DNA of 64,000 nt from Tunicatimonas pelagia (GCF_030506325.1 NZ_CP120683.1:7107968-7171967); one strand, 5' to 3'. Positions 43,888 to 53,675 are shown, counted from the first letter of the stretch. Made by a program: numbers and translations. The notes: generated from the letters alone by a model not told the origin.

Positions 43888-45609
43888 ATGCCTGAGCAGA
43901 AAAAACTACGCAGCCACGACTGGTTTGGCAAAGCCGATAAAATGGGATTTATCTACCGCTCTTGGATGCGGAACCAAGGCCTACCTGATCATGCCTTCGA
44001 TGGTCGCCCGATTATCGGTATCTGCAATACCTGGTCGGAATTTACTCCCTGCAATGCTCACTTTCGCGAGCTGGCAGAGTACGTAAAGAGAGGCGTGTAC
44101 GAAGCCGGGGGATTTCCGTTTGAGTTTCCAATTATGTCGCTGGGGGAAACCTTGCTCAAACCTACGGCAATGTTATTTCGTAATCTGGCCAGTATGGATG
44201 CGGAGGAATCTATTCGGGGCAACCCGATGGATGGAGTAATCTTGCTGTGTGGCTGCGATAAAACCACTCCTTCCACTATGATGGGGGCTGCTAGTGTTGA
44301 TCTACCAACTTTGGTAATTTCGGGAGGACCGATGCTCAACGGCAAGTATCGGGGTGAAGAAATTGGTTCAGGAACCGCTGTTTGGCAGTTTAGTGAAAAC
44401 CTACGGGCGGGTAAAATTACGCAAGAAGAGTTTTTCTACGCTGAAGGTTGCATGTCGCGCAGCCGAGGCCACTGTATGACGATGGGCACGGCTTCCACCA
44501 TGGCCTGTATGGTAGAGTCACTGGGAATGGGCATGCCCCACAACGCTGCTATTCCGGCGGTAGATTCCCGTCGGCGAACCCTAGCGCATATGGCAGGACG
44601 ACGCATTGTAGAGATGGTACACGAGGATTTGAAGATGTCTAAAATTCTAACCCGAGAAGCGTTTGAGAACGCCATTGTTACCAATGCGGCCATCGGCGGT
44701 TCTACCAACGCCATTATTCATTTGCTGGCGATTGCCGGACGGTTAGGCGTAGAATTGACGCTGGACGACTTTGATCGGCTGGGGCACGATATTCCTTTGC
44801 TGGTAAATCTGATGCCTTCGGGAAAGTATCTGATGGAAGACTTTTATTACGCGGGCGGACTGCCAGCCGTATTGAAAGAGCTGAAAGAGCACCTGCACTG
44901 GGATGCCATAACTGTAAACGGAAAAACCATTGGCGAAAACTCCGAAGCTGCTCCTTGTTACAATGATGACGTAATCACCAGCATTGACCAGCCACTGAAA
45001 GAGCGATCGGGCATTGCGGTAATCAAAGGGAACCTAGCCGAGAACGGCGCAGTGATCAAACCTTCCGCTGCTACCCCCACTCTGATGAAGCACCGCGGAC
45101 GCGCGGTAGTGTTTGAAACCATTGAAGATTACCACGCTCGCATCGACGATCCTAATCTGGATATTGACGAAACCTGCGTGATGGTACTCAAACAAGTTGG
45201 TCCCAAAGGCTACCCCGGAATGCCCGAGGTAGGTAATCTGGGACTTCCCAAAAAAATACTAGAAAAAGGTATTGAAGATATGGTGCGTATCTCCGACGGG
45301 CGAATGAGTGGCACAGCCTACGGCACTGTCGTACTGCACGTTTCCCCCGAATCAGCTGTGGGAGGAACTTTGGCTTTAGTACAAGATGGAGATATGATTG
45401 AGCTAGACGTAGAAGCCCGAAAGTTGCACCTAGACGTATCAGATGAAGAACTTGCTCAGCGACGAAAACAGTGGAAAGCCACCAACCTGGGCTACGGCCG
45501 GGGCTACGCTCAACTGTATATTGATCATGTTCAGCAGGCTGACCTCGGAGCTGATTTTGATTTCCTTCGGGGTGGTTCGGGTGATGAAGTAGCCCGCGAT
45601 TCTCACTAA
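43888..45609 (+). CDS. IlvD/Edd-family pentonate (arabinonate/xylonate-type) dehydratase, 573 aa
   Basis: An Fe-S dehydratase. Cluster cysteines are visible in ICNTWSEFTPCN, LLCGCDKTTPSTMMG and YAEGCMSRSRGHCMTMG, and the C-terminal swivel domain carries RISDGRMSGTAYGTVVLH. The SRSRGHC and TWSEFTPC variants are those of sugar-acid dehydratases, not the branched-chain amino acid enzyme. It would convert a pentonate to 2-keto-3-deoxypentonate, the first dehydration of the Weimberg pathway. Its stop is 2 nt from the stop of the convergent M1 peptidase gene, with no terminator between. Confidence 0.87.
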   Translation: MPEQKKLRSHDWFGKADKMGFIYRSWMRNQGLPDHAFDGRPIIGICNTWSEFTPCNAHFRELAEYVKRGVYEAGGFPFEFPIMSLGETLLKPTAMLFRNLASMDAEESIRGNPMDGVILLCGCDKTTPSTMMGAASVDLPTLVISGGPMLNGKYRGEEIGSGTAVWQFSENLRAGKITQEEFFYAEGCMSRSRGHCMTMGTASTMACMVESLGMGMPHNAAIPAVDSRRRTLAHMAGRRIVEMVHEDLKMSKILTREAFENAIVTNAAIGGSTNAIIHLLAIAGRLGVELTLDDFDRLGHDIPLLVNLMPSGKYLMEDFYYAGGLPAVLKELKEHLHWDAITVNGKTIGENSEAAPCYNDDVITSIDQPLKERSGIAVIKGNLAENGAVIKPSAATPTLMKHRGRAVVFETIEDYHARIDDPNLDIDETCVMVLKQVGPKGYPGMPEVGNLGLPKKILEKGIEDMVRISDGRMSGTAYGTVVLHVSPESAVGGTLALVQDGDMIELDVEARKLHLDVSDEELAQRRKQWKATNLGYGRGYAQLYIDHVQQADLGADFDFLRGGSGDEVARDSH

Positions 45610-45611
45610 CC

Positions 45612-48600
45612 TTAGTCAGTCATTATCTCTACCCTTCTAGTGTTATCATCAGGTACACGGTCAACTAATAAGGCGTTGGGATCAATACCGACTTTAGTTG
45701 GTTTACGATCAACCACCACCGAAAACGTATTTTCTGTATCAGTGATTTTACGTCGATCCAGGTAGATTAACTCTTCCTCGCCTGTTTCATCCTCAGTGTA
45801 AACCCCGATGTCAATCCAATCATTAACAAACGTCGCTGTCTCTGCCCCTAGCGAATCAGCATAGAACTTTTCGGATTGGGTAGTGAAATTGACTTGATAT
45901 TTTCCGTCTTCCAGCTCCTGATAGGTAGCTTCCTGAGTACGGTTGCTATACAATGTGATACGTTCAAACAGATCAGTAACGAATGGCTGTAATGAGTCAG
46001 GGGTAACTGCCCGAAAACGCTCTAACAAGTCGCGAGAGGTAGTGTAAGGCGGCTCTTGATACGCAACCTTCTGGGTATAATTATACAATGCTTGGTTCAC
46101 CTTGTCTTCACCGATGTAGTCTTGCAGCGCGTACATCACGTTGCTTCCTTTTTGGTAATGAATGTAACCCATATTCTCAACCAGCCATAGCGGCACTTCT
46201 TTTCGTTCTTCAGCTCCGCGGGAGCGTAGGTAGTTATCTACTTCGTAACGACGATAGTCCTGAACGCTCTTCTCATTTTTATGCTGTTTCATCACCATCA
46301 GAGCAGCATACTGCGCCATGGTTTCAGATAACAAAGTGGCGCCTTGTACATTGGCGCCGATCACTTGATGAGCCCACCACTGATGTGCCATTTCGTGGGC
46401 AACTACGTGCAACACCCGGTCTTTAGTATCTTCATCTTCCAGATTCTCGATAAAGCCGATACTCTCTGAGTAAGGCATAGTTCCCGGAAAAGCCTGGGCA
46501 AAAGATGCGTAGCGCGGAAATTCAATAATCCGGGCTTGCTCGTGTGGATAGGGTGAGAATTTCTCTGAATAATACTCTAAGGAAAGCTTCACAGCTTCCG
46601 CCATACGTTCTACATTATAATCATGCTCAGGCTGATAGTATATCTCTACGTCAACATCATTCCATTTGTCTCGCAGCACCTCGTAACGAGCCGAAATGAA
46701 TGAGCCAAAATTTAATACCTTCGTTGTTAGCTGATAGTGAAAGTAGCGTTTACCATCTTCCTCCCATTCTTTTATCATTGTACCAGGTGCAACCGCAATT
46801 TGATCGGGAGCGGTACTCATCACCGTTTCGTAGTGTATCCAATCAGCATCATCACTGAGATAGTTCTGATTCTTGGCTCGCTGATCGTCAATAGAAGGCA
46901 TGCGGTCGCGCTTTGGTAAGTCATGATCTTTCCGATCCTGACGACCGGTAAGCTCGCGACTATTTTCGTAGCCTAACGCGGGAACAAATAGGGTCTGATT
47001 AAAGAATGAGCCATTATTCACTACTTGCTCCAGACTCACTTCATTCTCAAACCCCTGAGACTCGTACGCACTACGCACCGTCATTTCCAGTGAATCTCCT
47101 GGCAATAAAGGTTCACTCAACTGATAAATCCGGTACCCCAGTCGTGAATCATCCAGCACTACTTGGGCATCAGGTAACACCACCTCCTCTAGCTTTACTC
47201 TAGAGATAGCATAAGTAAGATGTAGAGAATCGATAGGCTGATTCGTTTTATTTTTTAGCACCAGTTCGGCGCGGGTGTACAAATTTCGTTCGTAGGGTTC
47301 CAGATCAACAAAATATTTAGCAGAAGTAATGCGGGGTTGGACAATGCCTTCGTACTTTTTGTACTGCCGTTCGTATTCTGCTTGTCGCTCTTCCACAGCT
47401 TCAGGGTTAATGTATTCATTCAAAATATTGGTATTGTAGAAGATGAACCCTCCGACCAATAGCCAGACTGTGGCAATCCCCAGGGCTACATTTCTCATCG
47501 TGGGGGTAAATCGTTGTTGGGCGATCTCCAGTCGCTGGGCTATTTTAGTTTCTTTGCCCCGCACCCAGAGTAAAATAGCCACTAGACTCAGTAATCCGCA
47601 GAACAGTAACCAATACACTCGAAACCACACGGCTCCAGCAACGGCTGGACCAAATCCGTTCATATCCGAATAGGTGTATCCCGAATACCCACCGAAGAGC
47701 AGCAAATTGTGGTGTACCTCCCAGGCATCCACCAGCACAAACTCTTGAAACAACAGATACGCAATGATGGCGAAATATCCTAAGTACTTGTTGTTGACCA
47801 GTACGTGAATGAAAATAGACAACACTGCAATAAAAATCATAGACATCCACGTAAATCCCATATCTATTAAATACACATCAAGCTGAAAGCGAGTGTATCC
47901 ATTAAATAATTGGACAAACACACCGATAGTAATACTCATCAGAAGTATGATGGCTACTAGCCCTATTAAACTAATAATCTTGGCTAAGTACATTACCCAG
48001 TCGGGATAGGCATAAGCATCGTAGAAGGTGTCCATGCGGGCATCCCGCTCCCGCCAGACGAGCACCCCGCTGTAGTAGATAATAATCGCGTAAATGAATA
48101 GGAAAAAAGCTCCTTCAAGTGTCTCAATTACATTGTAAGTCACCGGATAACGGATTACGTCTCCCGATGCCTCGGTCACAAACCACAGATTGGGTAGGGC
48201 ATTAATCAGCCCAATACATAATAAGATAATAAACGGCGTACTTCGTACGGTGCCCAAAAAATCGATCTTAATTTGATTGACAAACTGTTGCCACCGAGCC
48301 CGACGGTTGTAGTGCAACGTAGTTGACGGAAGTGGCTCTAACTGAACAAACATAGGCTTAGATACAGCGGGAGATTGCTCTAGTACTTTCTTTCGCTTTG
48401 CTCGTCGCCCAGTGAAGCTAAAAGATACGTAGGTTACCAATAATAATATCAGAGCTACTCCAATCCACAGTAATCGATTAAGCAGTACGTAGCCACTCAG
48501 GCCTAACACCATCGTATTTTTATCAGCAACCGTCCAGTACTTGGTCGCAATAGCGTAGGTGCGGATCGCAAACGGGTCAAGTAGCATTCCTAACGTTTCA

Positions 48601-49202
48601 TTATCCAAATCGCCTACCAGAAGCTGACTTACAACGTAAAGTACCAGTAGTAGTACGGCTCCAATAAATGAGACGATCACACTACGGAAAGCAACTGCGA
48701 GGGCAAAAACGACTGCTGCCGCCAGTAGCGTATTAGGTAGTATGAAGATAAGCAGACTATTTAGGTAAGCTTCTGGCATAAATGGCCCAATCCGTTCGGG
48801 CTCTATCCAGGGCATGGCACTGCCAATAATTATTCCAGCGAATACTCCCAAGAACGGTACAAGAGCAGTAATGTAGCCTCCTAAAAAACGCCCCAATAAA
48901 AAGCTCCCCTTATTGATGGGAGCAGAAAATATGATCTGGTCGAATTTCTGCTGGAAGTCACGCAGAGCGGCACTATTCATAAATGCGGTAACCATTACTA
49001 TCCCAATGGTACCAATCACCACTGTATATTGGGCAATGACGAAAGGAGCATTCTTGTAGACATTGCCCGTATCGCCCCCAATGATGACATTATCACTAAC
49101 TACTGCGCCGTATACCAGCAGCCCGACAATCAGGAAGAAAATATACACCATGTATTGGGTAAAGTGCTGGCGTATCTCGAAGGAAAATATTTCTTTAAAC
49201 AT
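45612..49202 (-). CDS. ABC-2 permease fused to M1-family aminopeptidase, 1196 aa
   Basis: The N-terminal half (about 1-600) has a dozen or so membrane helices of an ABC-2 permease. The C-terminal half (about 640-1190) is a gluzincin with zinc site HVVAHEMAHQWWAHQ near residue 935 and the downstream ligand Glu in LLSETMAQYAALMV. An N-terminal beta domain precedes the catalytic part. The fusion is known in Bacteroidota. The adjacent ATPase (24 nt upstream) supplies energy, suggesting a transporter that processes or exports peptides at the periplasmic face. Substrate unknown. Active-site residues are complete. Confidence 0.88.
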   Translation of the reverse strand: MFKEIFSFEIRQHFTQYMVYIFFLIVGLLVYGAVVSDNVIIGGDTGNVYKNAPFVIAQYTVVIGTIGIVMVTAFMNSAALRDFQQKFDQIIFSAPINKGSFLLGRFLGGYITALVPFLGVFAGIIIGSAMPWIEPERIGPFMPEAYLNSLLIFILPNTLLAAAVVFALAVAFRSVIVSFIGAVLLLVLYVVSQLLVGDLDNETLGMLLDPFAIRTYAIATKYWTVADKNTMVLGLSGYVLLNRLLWIGVALILLLVTYVSFSFTGRRAKRKKVLEQSPAVSKPMFVQLEPLPSTTLHYNRRARWQQFVNQIKIDFLGTVRSTPFIILLCIGLINALPNLWFVTEASGDVIRYPVTYNVIETLEGAFFLFIYAIIIYYSGVLVWRERDARMDTFYDAYAYPDWVMYLAKIISLIGLVAIILLMSITIGVFVQLFNGYTRFQLDVYLIDMGFTWMSMIFIAVLSIFIHVLVNNKYLGYFAIIAYLLFQEFVLVDAWEVHHNLLLFGGYSGYTYSDMNGFGPAVAGAVWFRVYWLLFCGLLSLVAILLWVRGKETKIAQRLEIAQQRFTPTMRNVALGIATVWLLVGGFIFYNTNILNEYINPEAVEERQAEYERQYKKYEGIVQPRITSAKYFVDLEPYERNLYTRAELVLKNKTNQPIDSLHLTYAISRVKLEEVVLPDAQVVLDDSRLGYRIYQLSEPLLPGDSLEMTVRSAYESQGFENEVSLEQVVNNGSFFNQTLFVPALGYENSRELTGRQDRKDHDLPKRDRMPSIDDQRAKNQNYLSDDADWIHYETVMSTAPDQIAVAPGTMIKEWEEDGKRYFHYQLTTKVLNFGSFISARYEVLRDKWNDVDVEIYYQPEHDYNVERMAEAVKLSLEYYSEKFSPYPHEQARIIEFPRYASFAQAFPGTMPYSESIGFIENLEDEDTKDRVLHVVAHEMAHQWWAHQVIGANVQGATLLSETMAQYAALMVMKQHKNEKSVQDYRRYEVDNYLRSRGAEERKEVPLWLVENMGYIHYQKGSNVMYALQDYIGEDKVNQALYNYTQKVAYQEPPYTTSRDLLERFRAVTPDSLQPFVTDLFERITLYSNRTQEATYQELEDGKYQVNFTTQSEKFYADSLGAETATFVNDWIDIGVYTEDETGEEELIYLDRRKITDTENTFSVVVDRKPTKVGIDPNALLVDRVPDDNTRRVEIMTD

Positions 49203-49226
49203 AATTTCTTGATGATAAAGGAGATA

Positions 49227-50108
49227 CTACAACTGGGCGGCACTAACCCCCATAATCTTAGAGAAGTACACATCTTCCAGGTCAGCTTCTACTAGCTCAA
49301 AGTCGGTTAAAGGTTCTTCGCTGTGTACGTGGATGCGGGTCTTTCCACTTACCAGCTTACTTGAAATAATCGTGTATTTTTGCTGGTACTCCTTCATTTC
49401 CACTTTCTCAATCGTTCGCTCGTAGATTAATCCGTCTAGTGAGTCTACTGCTAGCTGCGGCGAGCCTGAGAACAATACTTCCCCTTCGTGAATAATCGCC
49501 ATATCAGAGCATAGCTCCTTCACATCGTCTACAATATGAGTAGAGAGAATCACGATAACGTTCTCGCCAATTTCGGATAGTAGGTTGTAGAAGCGGTTTC
49601 GTTCGCCCGGATCAAGTCCAGCAGTGGGTTCATTGACAATAATCAACTTAGGCTCACCCAATAAAGCCTGGGCAATGCCGAATCGTTGCCGCATTCCGCC
49701 CGAAAAACTGCTAACACTCTTCTTCCTATGGTCTTGCAGATTGACCCGCTCTAGCATAGCATCCACCAGCGTTTTTCGCTCTTTTTTATCAGTTATACCT
49801 TTAAGCACTGCCATATGATCAAGAAGTTGCTGAGCACTGATTCGGGGATACACTCCAAATTCTTGGGGCAGATAACCAAGCACCCGACGCAGCGCAACTT
49901 TATCTTCCAACACATTGATATCGCCTAGCTGAACACTTCCACTATCGGCCTCCTGCAAGGTAGCAACAGTACGCATCAAAGTTGATTTTCCTGCTCCATT
50001 GGGTCCGAGCAACCCAAACATTCCCTTATTAATTGTAAGTGAAACGTTATTGAGGGCAATTACTCCGTTGGGGTAGGTTTTGGTAAGATTCTTAATAGTG
50101 AGCTGCAT
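49227..50108 (-). CDS. ABC transporter ATP-binding protein, 293 aa
   Basis: Start ATG 50108 (MQLTIKNLTKTYPNGVIALN). A longer frame to 50189 would overlap the upstream CPBP gene. Walker A GLLGPNGAGKST, Q-loop YLPQEFGVYPRISA, signature SSFSGGMRQRFG and Walker B LIIVNEPTAGLDP are all present. In the Walker B region Asn precedes the catalytic Glu (VNEP where VDEP is usual), a change worth checking. The C-terminal extension (about 230-293) is typical of ATPases paired with ABC-2 permeases. Works with the 45612-49202 permease. Confidence 0.9.
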   Translation of the reverse strand: MQLTIKNLTKTYPNGVIALNNVSLTINKGMFGLLGPNGAGKSTLMRTVATLQEADSGSVQLGDINVLEDKVALRRVLGYLPQEFGVYPRISAQQLLDHMAVLKGITDKKERKTLVDAMLERVNLQDHRKKSVSSFSGGMRQRFGIAQALLGEPKLIIVNEPTAGLDPGERNRFYNLLSEIGENVIVILSTHIVDDVKELCSDMAIIHEGEVLFSGSPQLAVDSLDGLIYERTIEKVEMKEYQQKYTIISSKLVSGKTRIHVHSEEPLTDFELVEADLEDVYFSKIMGVSAAQL

Positions 50109-50172
50109 GATTAATGATGGATGAATAGTGATTAATGAATAATGGAAACGAGAGACCGAAGTTGATATCAGG

Positions 50173-50874
50173 TTAACATTTATCTGCATCAGTCAGCTTT
50201 GTCATTTTATTTATTCTGTATCCTAAAATTCCTGCGTTTATGTCTATTGCAATGTGCAGGACAACTACTAACCAAATATTTTTAGTAAAATAGTAGATAG
50301 CCGAAAACAACAATCCTAGAATAAATGAACTAATCAAATTGGTTCTTCCGCTTCCGATATGGGTGATCGCAAAAATTATGTTGGTTGCAATAAAGGCAAT
50401 TACCAGACTGGAGTTTTCTCTCAAAAATTCAAATAGGAACATCCGAAAAATCACCTCTTCACAAATTCCCGCACTTACTGCAACGAGAGTAAACCACTTT
50501 AATTCCTGAAAAGTTGTAGGTAAATAATGGTAAATACCTTTCAATTTCCCTTTAACAGCATTGACATTATCTAACGTGATTTTTGTCGTTCTGTATTGAA
50601 AGTAGGCAAAAGCCGAAATTAAAATTGCTACTCCGATATTGATGATAGAAACTCGGGGGTAAAAGTCTAAAGTTGGTTGCTCATTGATAAAATTATTCAC
50701 TAAAACTAGAAGTGTTAGCCCCCAAAATATGAGTAGGGTCTGCTTATAATCGATTAGACGATACTTTTCATTCCGCTTGATGTTGCTATTTACTTTTTGA
50801 TGGGTAGCGACAATGTAAATGGGGTAAACTACTCCAATTAAAACTGCTAATAGATTGGTCGTTGCTAAGTTCAT
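50173..50874 (-). CDS. CPBP-family intramembrane protease (CAAX/Abi type), 233 aa
   Basis: Six or seven predicted helices. The glutamate motif EEVIFRMFLFEFL (E-E-x-x-x-R) is followed by the histidine motifs FAITHIG and VVLHIAID, all required for type II CAAX prenyl endopeptidase-like activity. It lies 64 nt upstream of the ABC ATPase on the same strand, as often seen for peptide or bacteriocin self-protection loci. Joint function is inferred from position only. Confidence 0.83.
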   Translation of the reverse strand: MNLATTNLLAVLIGVVYPIYIVATHQKVNSNIKRNEKYRLIDYKQTLLIFWGLTLLVLVNNFINEQPTLDFYPRVSIINIGVAILISAFAYFQYRTTKITLDNVNAVKGKLKGIYHYLPTTFQELKWFTLVAVSAGICEEVIFRMFLFEFLRENSSLVIAFIATNIIFAITHIGSGRTNLISSFILGLLFSAIYYFTKNIWLVVVLHIAIDINAGILGYRINKMTKLTDADKC

Positions 50875-51003
50875 TAGTACCCTTGACTTCTCTTTGAAGT
50901 GGCGTTCGCTTGTCTGTTCGTTGTTGAATTAGTATCTAATTGGTCACAGATTCTTAAAGCAACCCCAAAAGATACCCCAAGAATCTGTGATCAAGTTCTA
51001 AAT

Positions 51004-51522
51004 TTATTTAGCTTGAGCTACTTTTTCACCCAATACGGTTACTAGCTTCACAATCTTTTGCTGGGTAGCACCATCTGCGTACTTATCGTTATGAAGCTTT
51101 CCTACTCGGATACTGCGGCTGTAGTATTCCAATGCCTGCTGGGGATTCTCCGTTACAGCACGGTTGCCTTGAGCGATGAGCTCTTCAATCTCATTTTGAG
51201 TTTGGACTTCACTCATCTGCGTTATTAGTGCAACAATTTTATCCTGTGTCGCCTGATTGGTATAATTCGGATCGCTTAGTTTGCCAACCCGAATGCTTCG
51301 GCTATAGTGTTCTAGAGCAAACTCGGCCTGTCCGAGTTGAGCATAATGGTCGCCTAGAGCGATAAGGTGGCTCACACTTTCAGGAATAGTAAAACCGATA
51401 CTCTGAGGTAGTGACTGAGCCGGGTTGCGAGAATTAATATCCGCTGCATGACCGAGGAAAGTGGTTCCAGTAAGAATAGCAATTGTAAAGATTTGGGCGA
51501 AAGAATTATTTAAATTTTTCAT
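51004..51522 (-). CDS. Exported TPR-like repeat protein, 172 aa
   Basis: Start ATG 51522 gives a signal peptide (FAQIFTIAILTGTTFLGHA). A longer frame to 51678 has no coding character. Two helical repeats of about 60 residues follow, each containing ALEHYSRSIRVGKL / ALEYYSRSIRVGKL, with the matching tail (QATQDKIVALIT / GATQQKIVKLVT). The near-identity of the two units indicates an internal duplication. Periplasmic protein-protein interaction is likely. Partner unknown. Confidence 0.7.
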   Translation of the reverse strand: MKNLNNSFAQIFTIAILTGTTFLGHAADINSRNPAQSLPQSIGFTIPESVSHLIALGDHYAQLGQAEFALEHYSRSIRVGKLSDPNYTNQATQDKIVALITQMSEVQTQNEIEELIAQGNRAVTENPQQALEYYSRSIRVGKLHNDKYADGATQQKIVKLVTVLGEKVAQAK

Positions 51523-51719
51523 GATTAGTGAAATTTGGTTTTGTAAAAACTCGCGGCTTCGTTGCCGTTGGTATGGTTCAAAAGTGCGAAATAGTCTTGG
51601 ATGAGTAAAAAAAAGTATGACGAACGGTACATAAGAAGGATGAACCGGGTATTTTTCGTGACGAACTGCGTTTGTCATTCGCTTTTGGCAACCATCGTAT
51701 AATCTGGTTACTTTGCAAC

Positions 51720-52529
51720 ATGGCTAAGTTCAAGAACATAGCGTTTGCCCCTGTTGCGTACCAATTGGCTCTCTGGTTCGTTCTAGCAGCAGGAATATTC
51801 CTTACCCCTCGCCCTACTGAGCTGCCAGCGGTTGATTTTCTGGTGTTTGGACAAATTATTCTGGGGCTTCTGCCTTTAGTCGCCACTGTTTATACCAACC
51901 ACTACCTACTGGTTCCTCATTTTTTACAGAAGCAAAAGCATAGTTTTTACTGGGCAACTCTGGTGGCACTAATCACGCTTGCTGCGAGCTTCGACTGGTT
52001 TTACCCTTATTTTCCTTATCCACAATCATCATTTTTTACGCTCTGGGGATTGCACTTGCTACTGATACTATCCGCCATGAGTTTGTACCTCATCCGTAAG
52101 TTCGCATTTCATCAGCAACGGGAATTTGAGTTACTGCTTCGGCAGAATGAGATGGAGATGCAACTGCTGCGTAGCCAGATGAACCCGCACTTTTTGTTCA
52201 ATGCCCTCAACAGTATTTACTCTTACGCGCTGGAAGGCTCAGATCGGGCGGCCGATCTGATTATTGAGCTATCACAACTTACTCGATACCAACTGGAAAG
52301 CTCCCGAAAGGGTATGCTGCCACTGGCTGATGAAATAGAGTTTTTGCATAATTTTCTATCGCTGGAAGAAACCCTTCCCAGTGACAAGTTTCAGCGAATT
52401 CATAAGTCCTACATCATTAATTTAAGCAAAGTTGACCAAGCCCACGGAAAGATGGTCACTATCAACGAACAGGAACTACCCGTAGGCAACGCTTACCGAC
52501 AACAGCTACTTGAACGACTGGGTAATTAG
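51720..52529 (+). CDS. Deletion fusion: LytS-type sensor kinase N-terminal half joined to LytTR regulator tail, 269 aa
   Basis: Residues about 1-130 form a four-helix membrane sensor. About 135-215 form the His_kinase dimerisation part with the phosphoacceptor region QMNPHFLFNALNSIYSYALE and ADEIEFLHNFLSLEE. At about 216 the sequence switches to LPSDKFQRIHKSYIINLSKVD, the end of a LytTR DNA-binding domain, and runs to its normal C terminus. The HATPase domain, the regulator's receiver domain and the first half of LytTR are missing. An in-frame deletion of over 1 kb between adjacent kinase and regulator genes explains this. The intact pair at 57722-59511 shows what is lost. The product cannot act as a kinase. 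Confidence 0.85.
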   Translation: MAKFKNIAFAPVAYQLALWFVLAAGIFLTPRPTELPAVDFLVFGQIILGLLPLVATVYTNHYLLVPHFLQKQKHSFYWATLVALITLAASFDWFYPYFPYPQSSFFTLWGLHLLLILSAMSLYLIRKFAFHQQREFELLLRQNEMEMQLLRSQMNPHFLFNALNSIYSYALEGSDRAADLIIELSQLTRYQLESSRKGMLPLADEIEFLHNFLSLEETLPSDKFQRIHKSYIINLSKVDQAHGKMVTINEQELPVGNAYRQQLLERLGN

Positions 52530-52657
52530 CCAACGTCTTCTACTTAGTACACTTTGTATCAAAGCCCCTCTTCTTATAAATGAGTTTTGTCTATCAAAAG
52601 GTATCTCAGATTAAAATCTATGAACCCCGTTCCAAAGACTTTAAACCACATTCTAAT

Positions 52658-53578
52658 TCAGTCTATCTTATTATTCAACTCAAACGATGGCTGACCGGTC
52701 AAGAAGCCTTGTTCTATCAGAAATTGGTCGGTTCTGTACAACGTTTCTAAAAAATACTGGTGCCCCGACTGGCGACCTACGTTGAAAAAGCCATGCTTTT
52801 GTCCAGGATAGATATATATCGTACTTTCTACCTCCAAGCTATCCATACTTGCTTCTAACTCATGTATATTGGAAATAGGGACTGTGGTATCATCTTCTCC
52901 GTGGAAAATTAGGGTGGAAGGCATTTCTGCTGAAACATGATGATAGGGCGAAGCATTAATCGTATCTTTTCCTAGCATCTTACTGCCGAAACCAACTGAG
53001 GTAGTATTCACCACCGGATTATATAGTACCAAGGCTTTAGGTACGTACTCTAGCTTCTCAGCTTCGTCAAAATGATCAATAAGTGCGGTGCAAAGTGCCA
53101 AATGCCCTCCGGCAGACCCACCGCCGACGGCAATTTTGGCGGTATCAATACCTATTTCAGTTCCGTGTTCTGCTAAATAGCGTAGTGCATCCCGAGCATC
53201 CTGAATGGCTTCAATAGGAGTGGTACCGTGTTTCTTTTTCACCCGATAATCTGCTGTAATCGCCGTTATTCCTCGTGTGGCGAGATACTTACTGTGAGTA
53301 GCAAAGTGCTGATGATTACCTCCCGTCCAGCCACCGCCAAAGAAAAAAAGAACGGTTGGAGAAGGTTCTTGCAAACCCGACTTAGGCTTATAAAAATGGA
53401 GTTGAAGATTAGCCTGAGGGGTGGTTTTGTAGACAACCTCCTGAAGCTCATAGTTTGCAGTATCAAATGGCAATGGGTCTTCATGCTGACCAATCAGCGG
53501 TTCTATACTAAGAAAAAGTAAAGTCAAAAGAGTAAATAATCGGGCTAATTTGGCGATAGAAGAGAAATGGGGAAACAT
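52658..53578 (-). CDS. Secreted alpha/beta hydrolase (BD-FAE/esterase-lipase type), 306 aa
   Basis: An N-terminal hydrophobic signal (LARLFTLLTLLFLSIEPLIG) precedes an esterase domain. The oxyanion HGGG-like motif reads FFFGGGWTGGN, the nucleophile elbow is VGGGSAGGHLAL, the acidic residue lies in FHGEDDTTVP and the catalytic His in GQKHGFF. All triad members are present. Likely a periplasmic carboxylesterase acting on acetylated or feruloylated sugars. Substrate not determinable. Convergent with the kinase remnant. Confidence 0.85.
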   Translation of the reverse strand: MFPHFSSIAKLARLFTLLTLLFLSIEPLIGQHEDPLPFDTANYELQEVVYKTTPQANLQLHFYKPKSGLQEPSPTVLFFFGGGWTGGNHQHFATHSKYLATRGITAITADYRVKKKHGTTPIEAIQDARDALRYLAEHGTEIGIDTAKIAVGGGSAGGHLALCTALIDHFDEAEKLEYVPKALVLYNPVVNTTSVGFGSKMLGKDTINASPYHHVSAEMPSTLIFHGEDDTTVPISNIHELEASMDSLEVESTIYIYPGQKHGFFNVGRQSGHQYFLETLYRTDQFLIEQGFLTGQPSFELNNKID

Positions 53579-53600
53579 TATTATCGGTCAAGTGTGTTAC

Positions 53601-53635
53601 TTTGGTACCAAGTTACGGCACAATCTGTATTTTTG
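53601..53635 (+). promoter_or_regulatory. candidate Bacteroidota promoter of the aconitase gene
   Basis: TATTTTTG (53628-53635) matches TAnnTTTG and ends 40 nt before the ATG. TTTG at 53601-53604 is a candidate -33 element, although the 23-nt spacing is slightly long. Confidence 0.5.
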
Positions 53636-53675
53636 TAGTATAAGCTATTGATAACTTTTTAACTATTCTTTCCTT

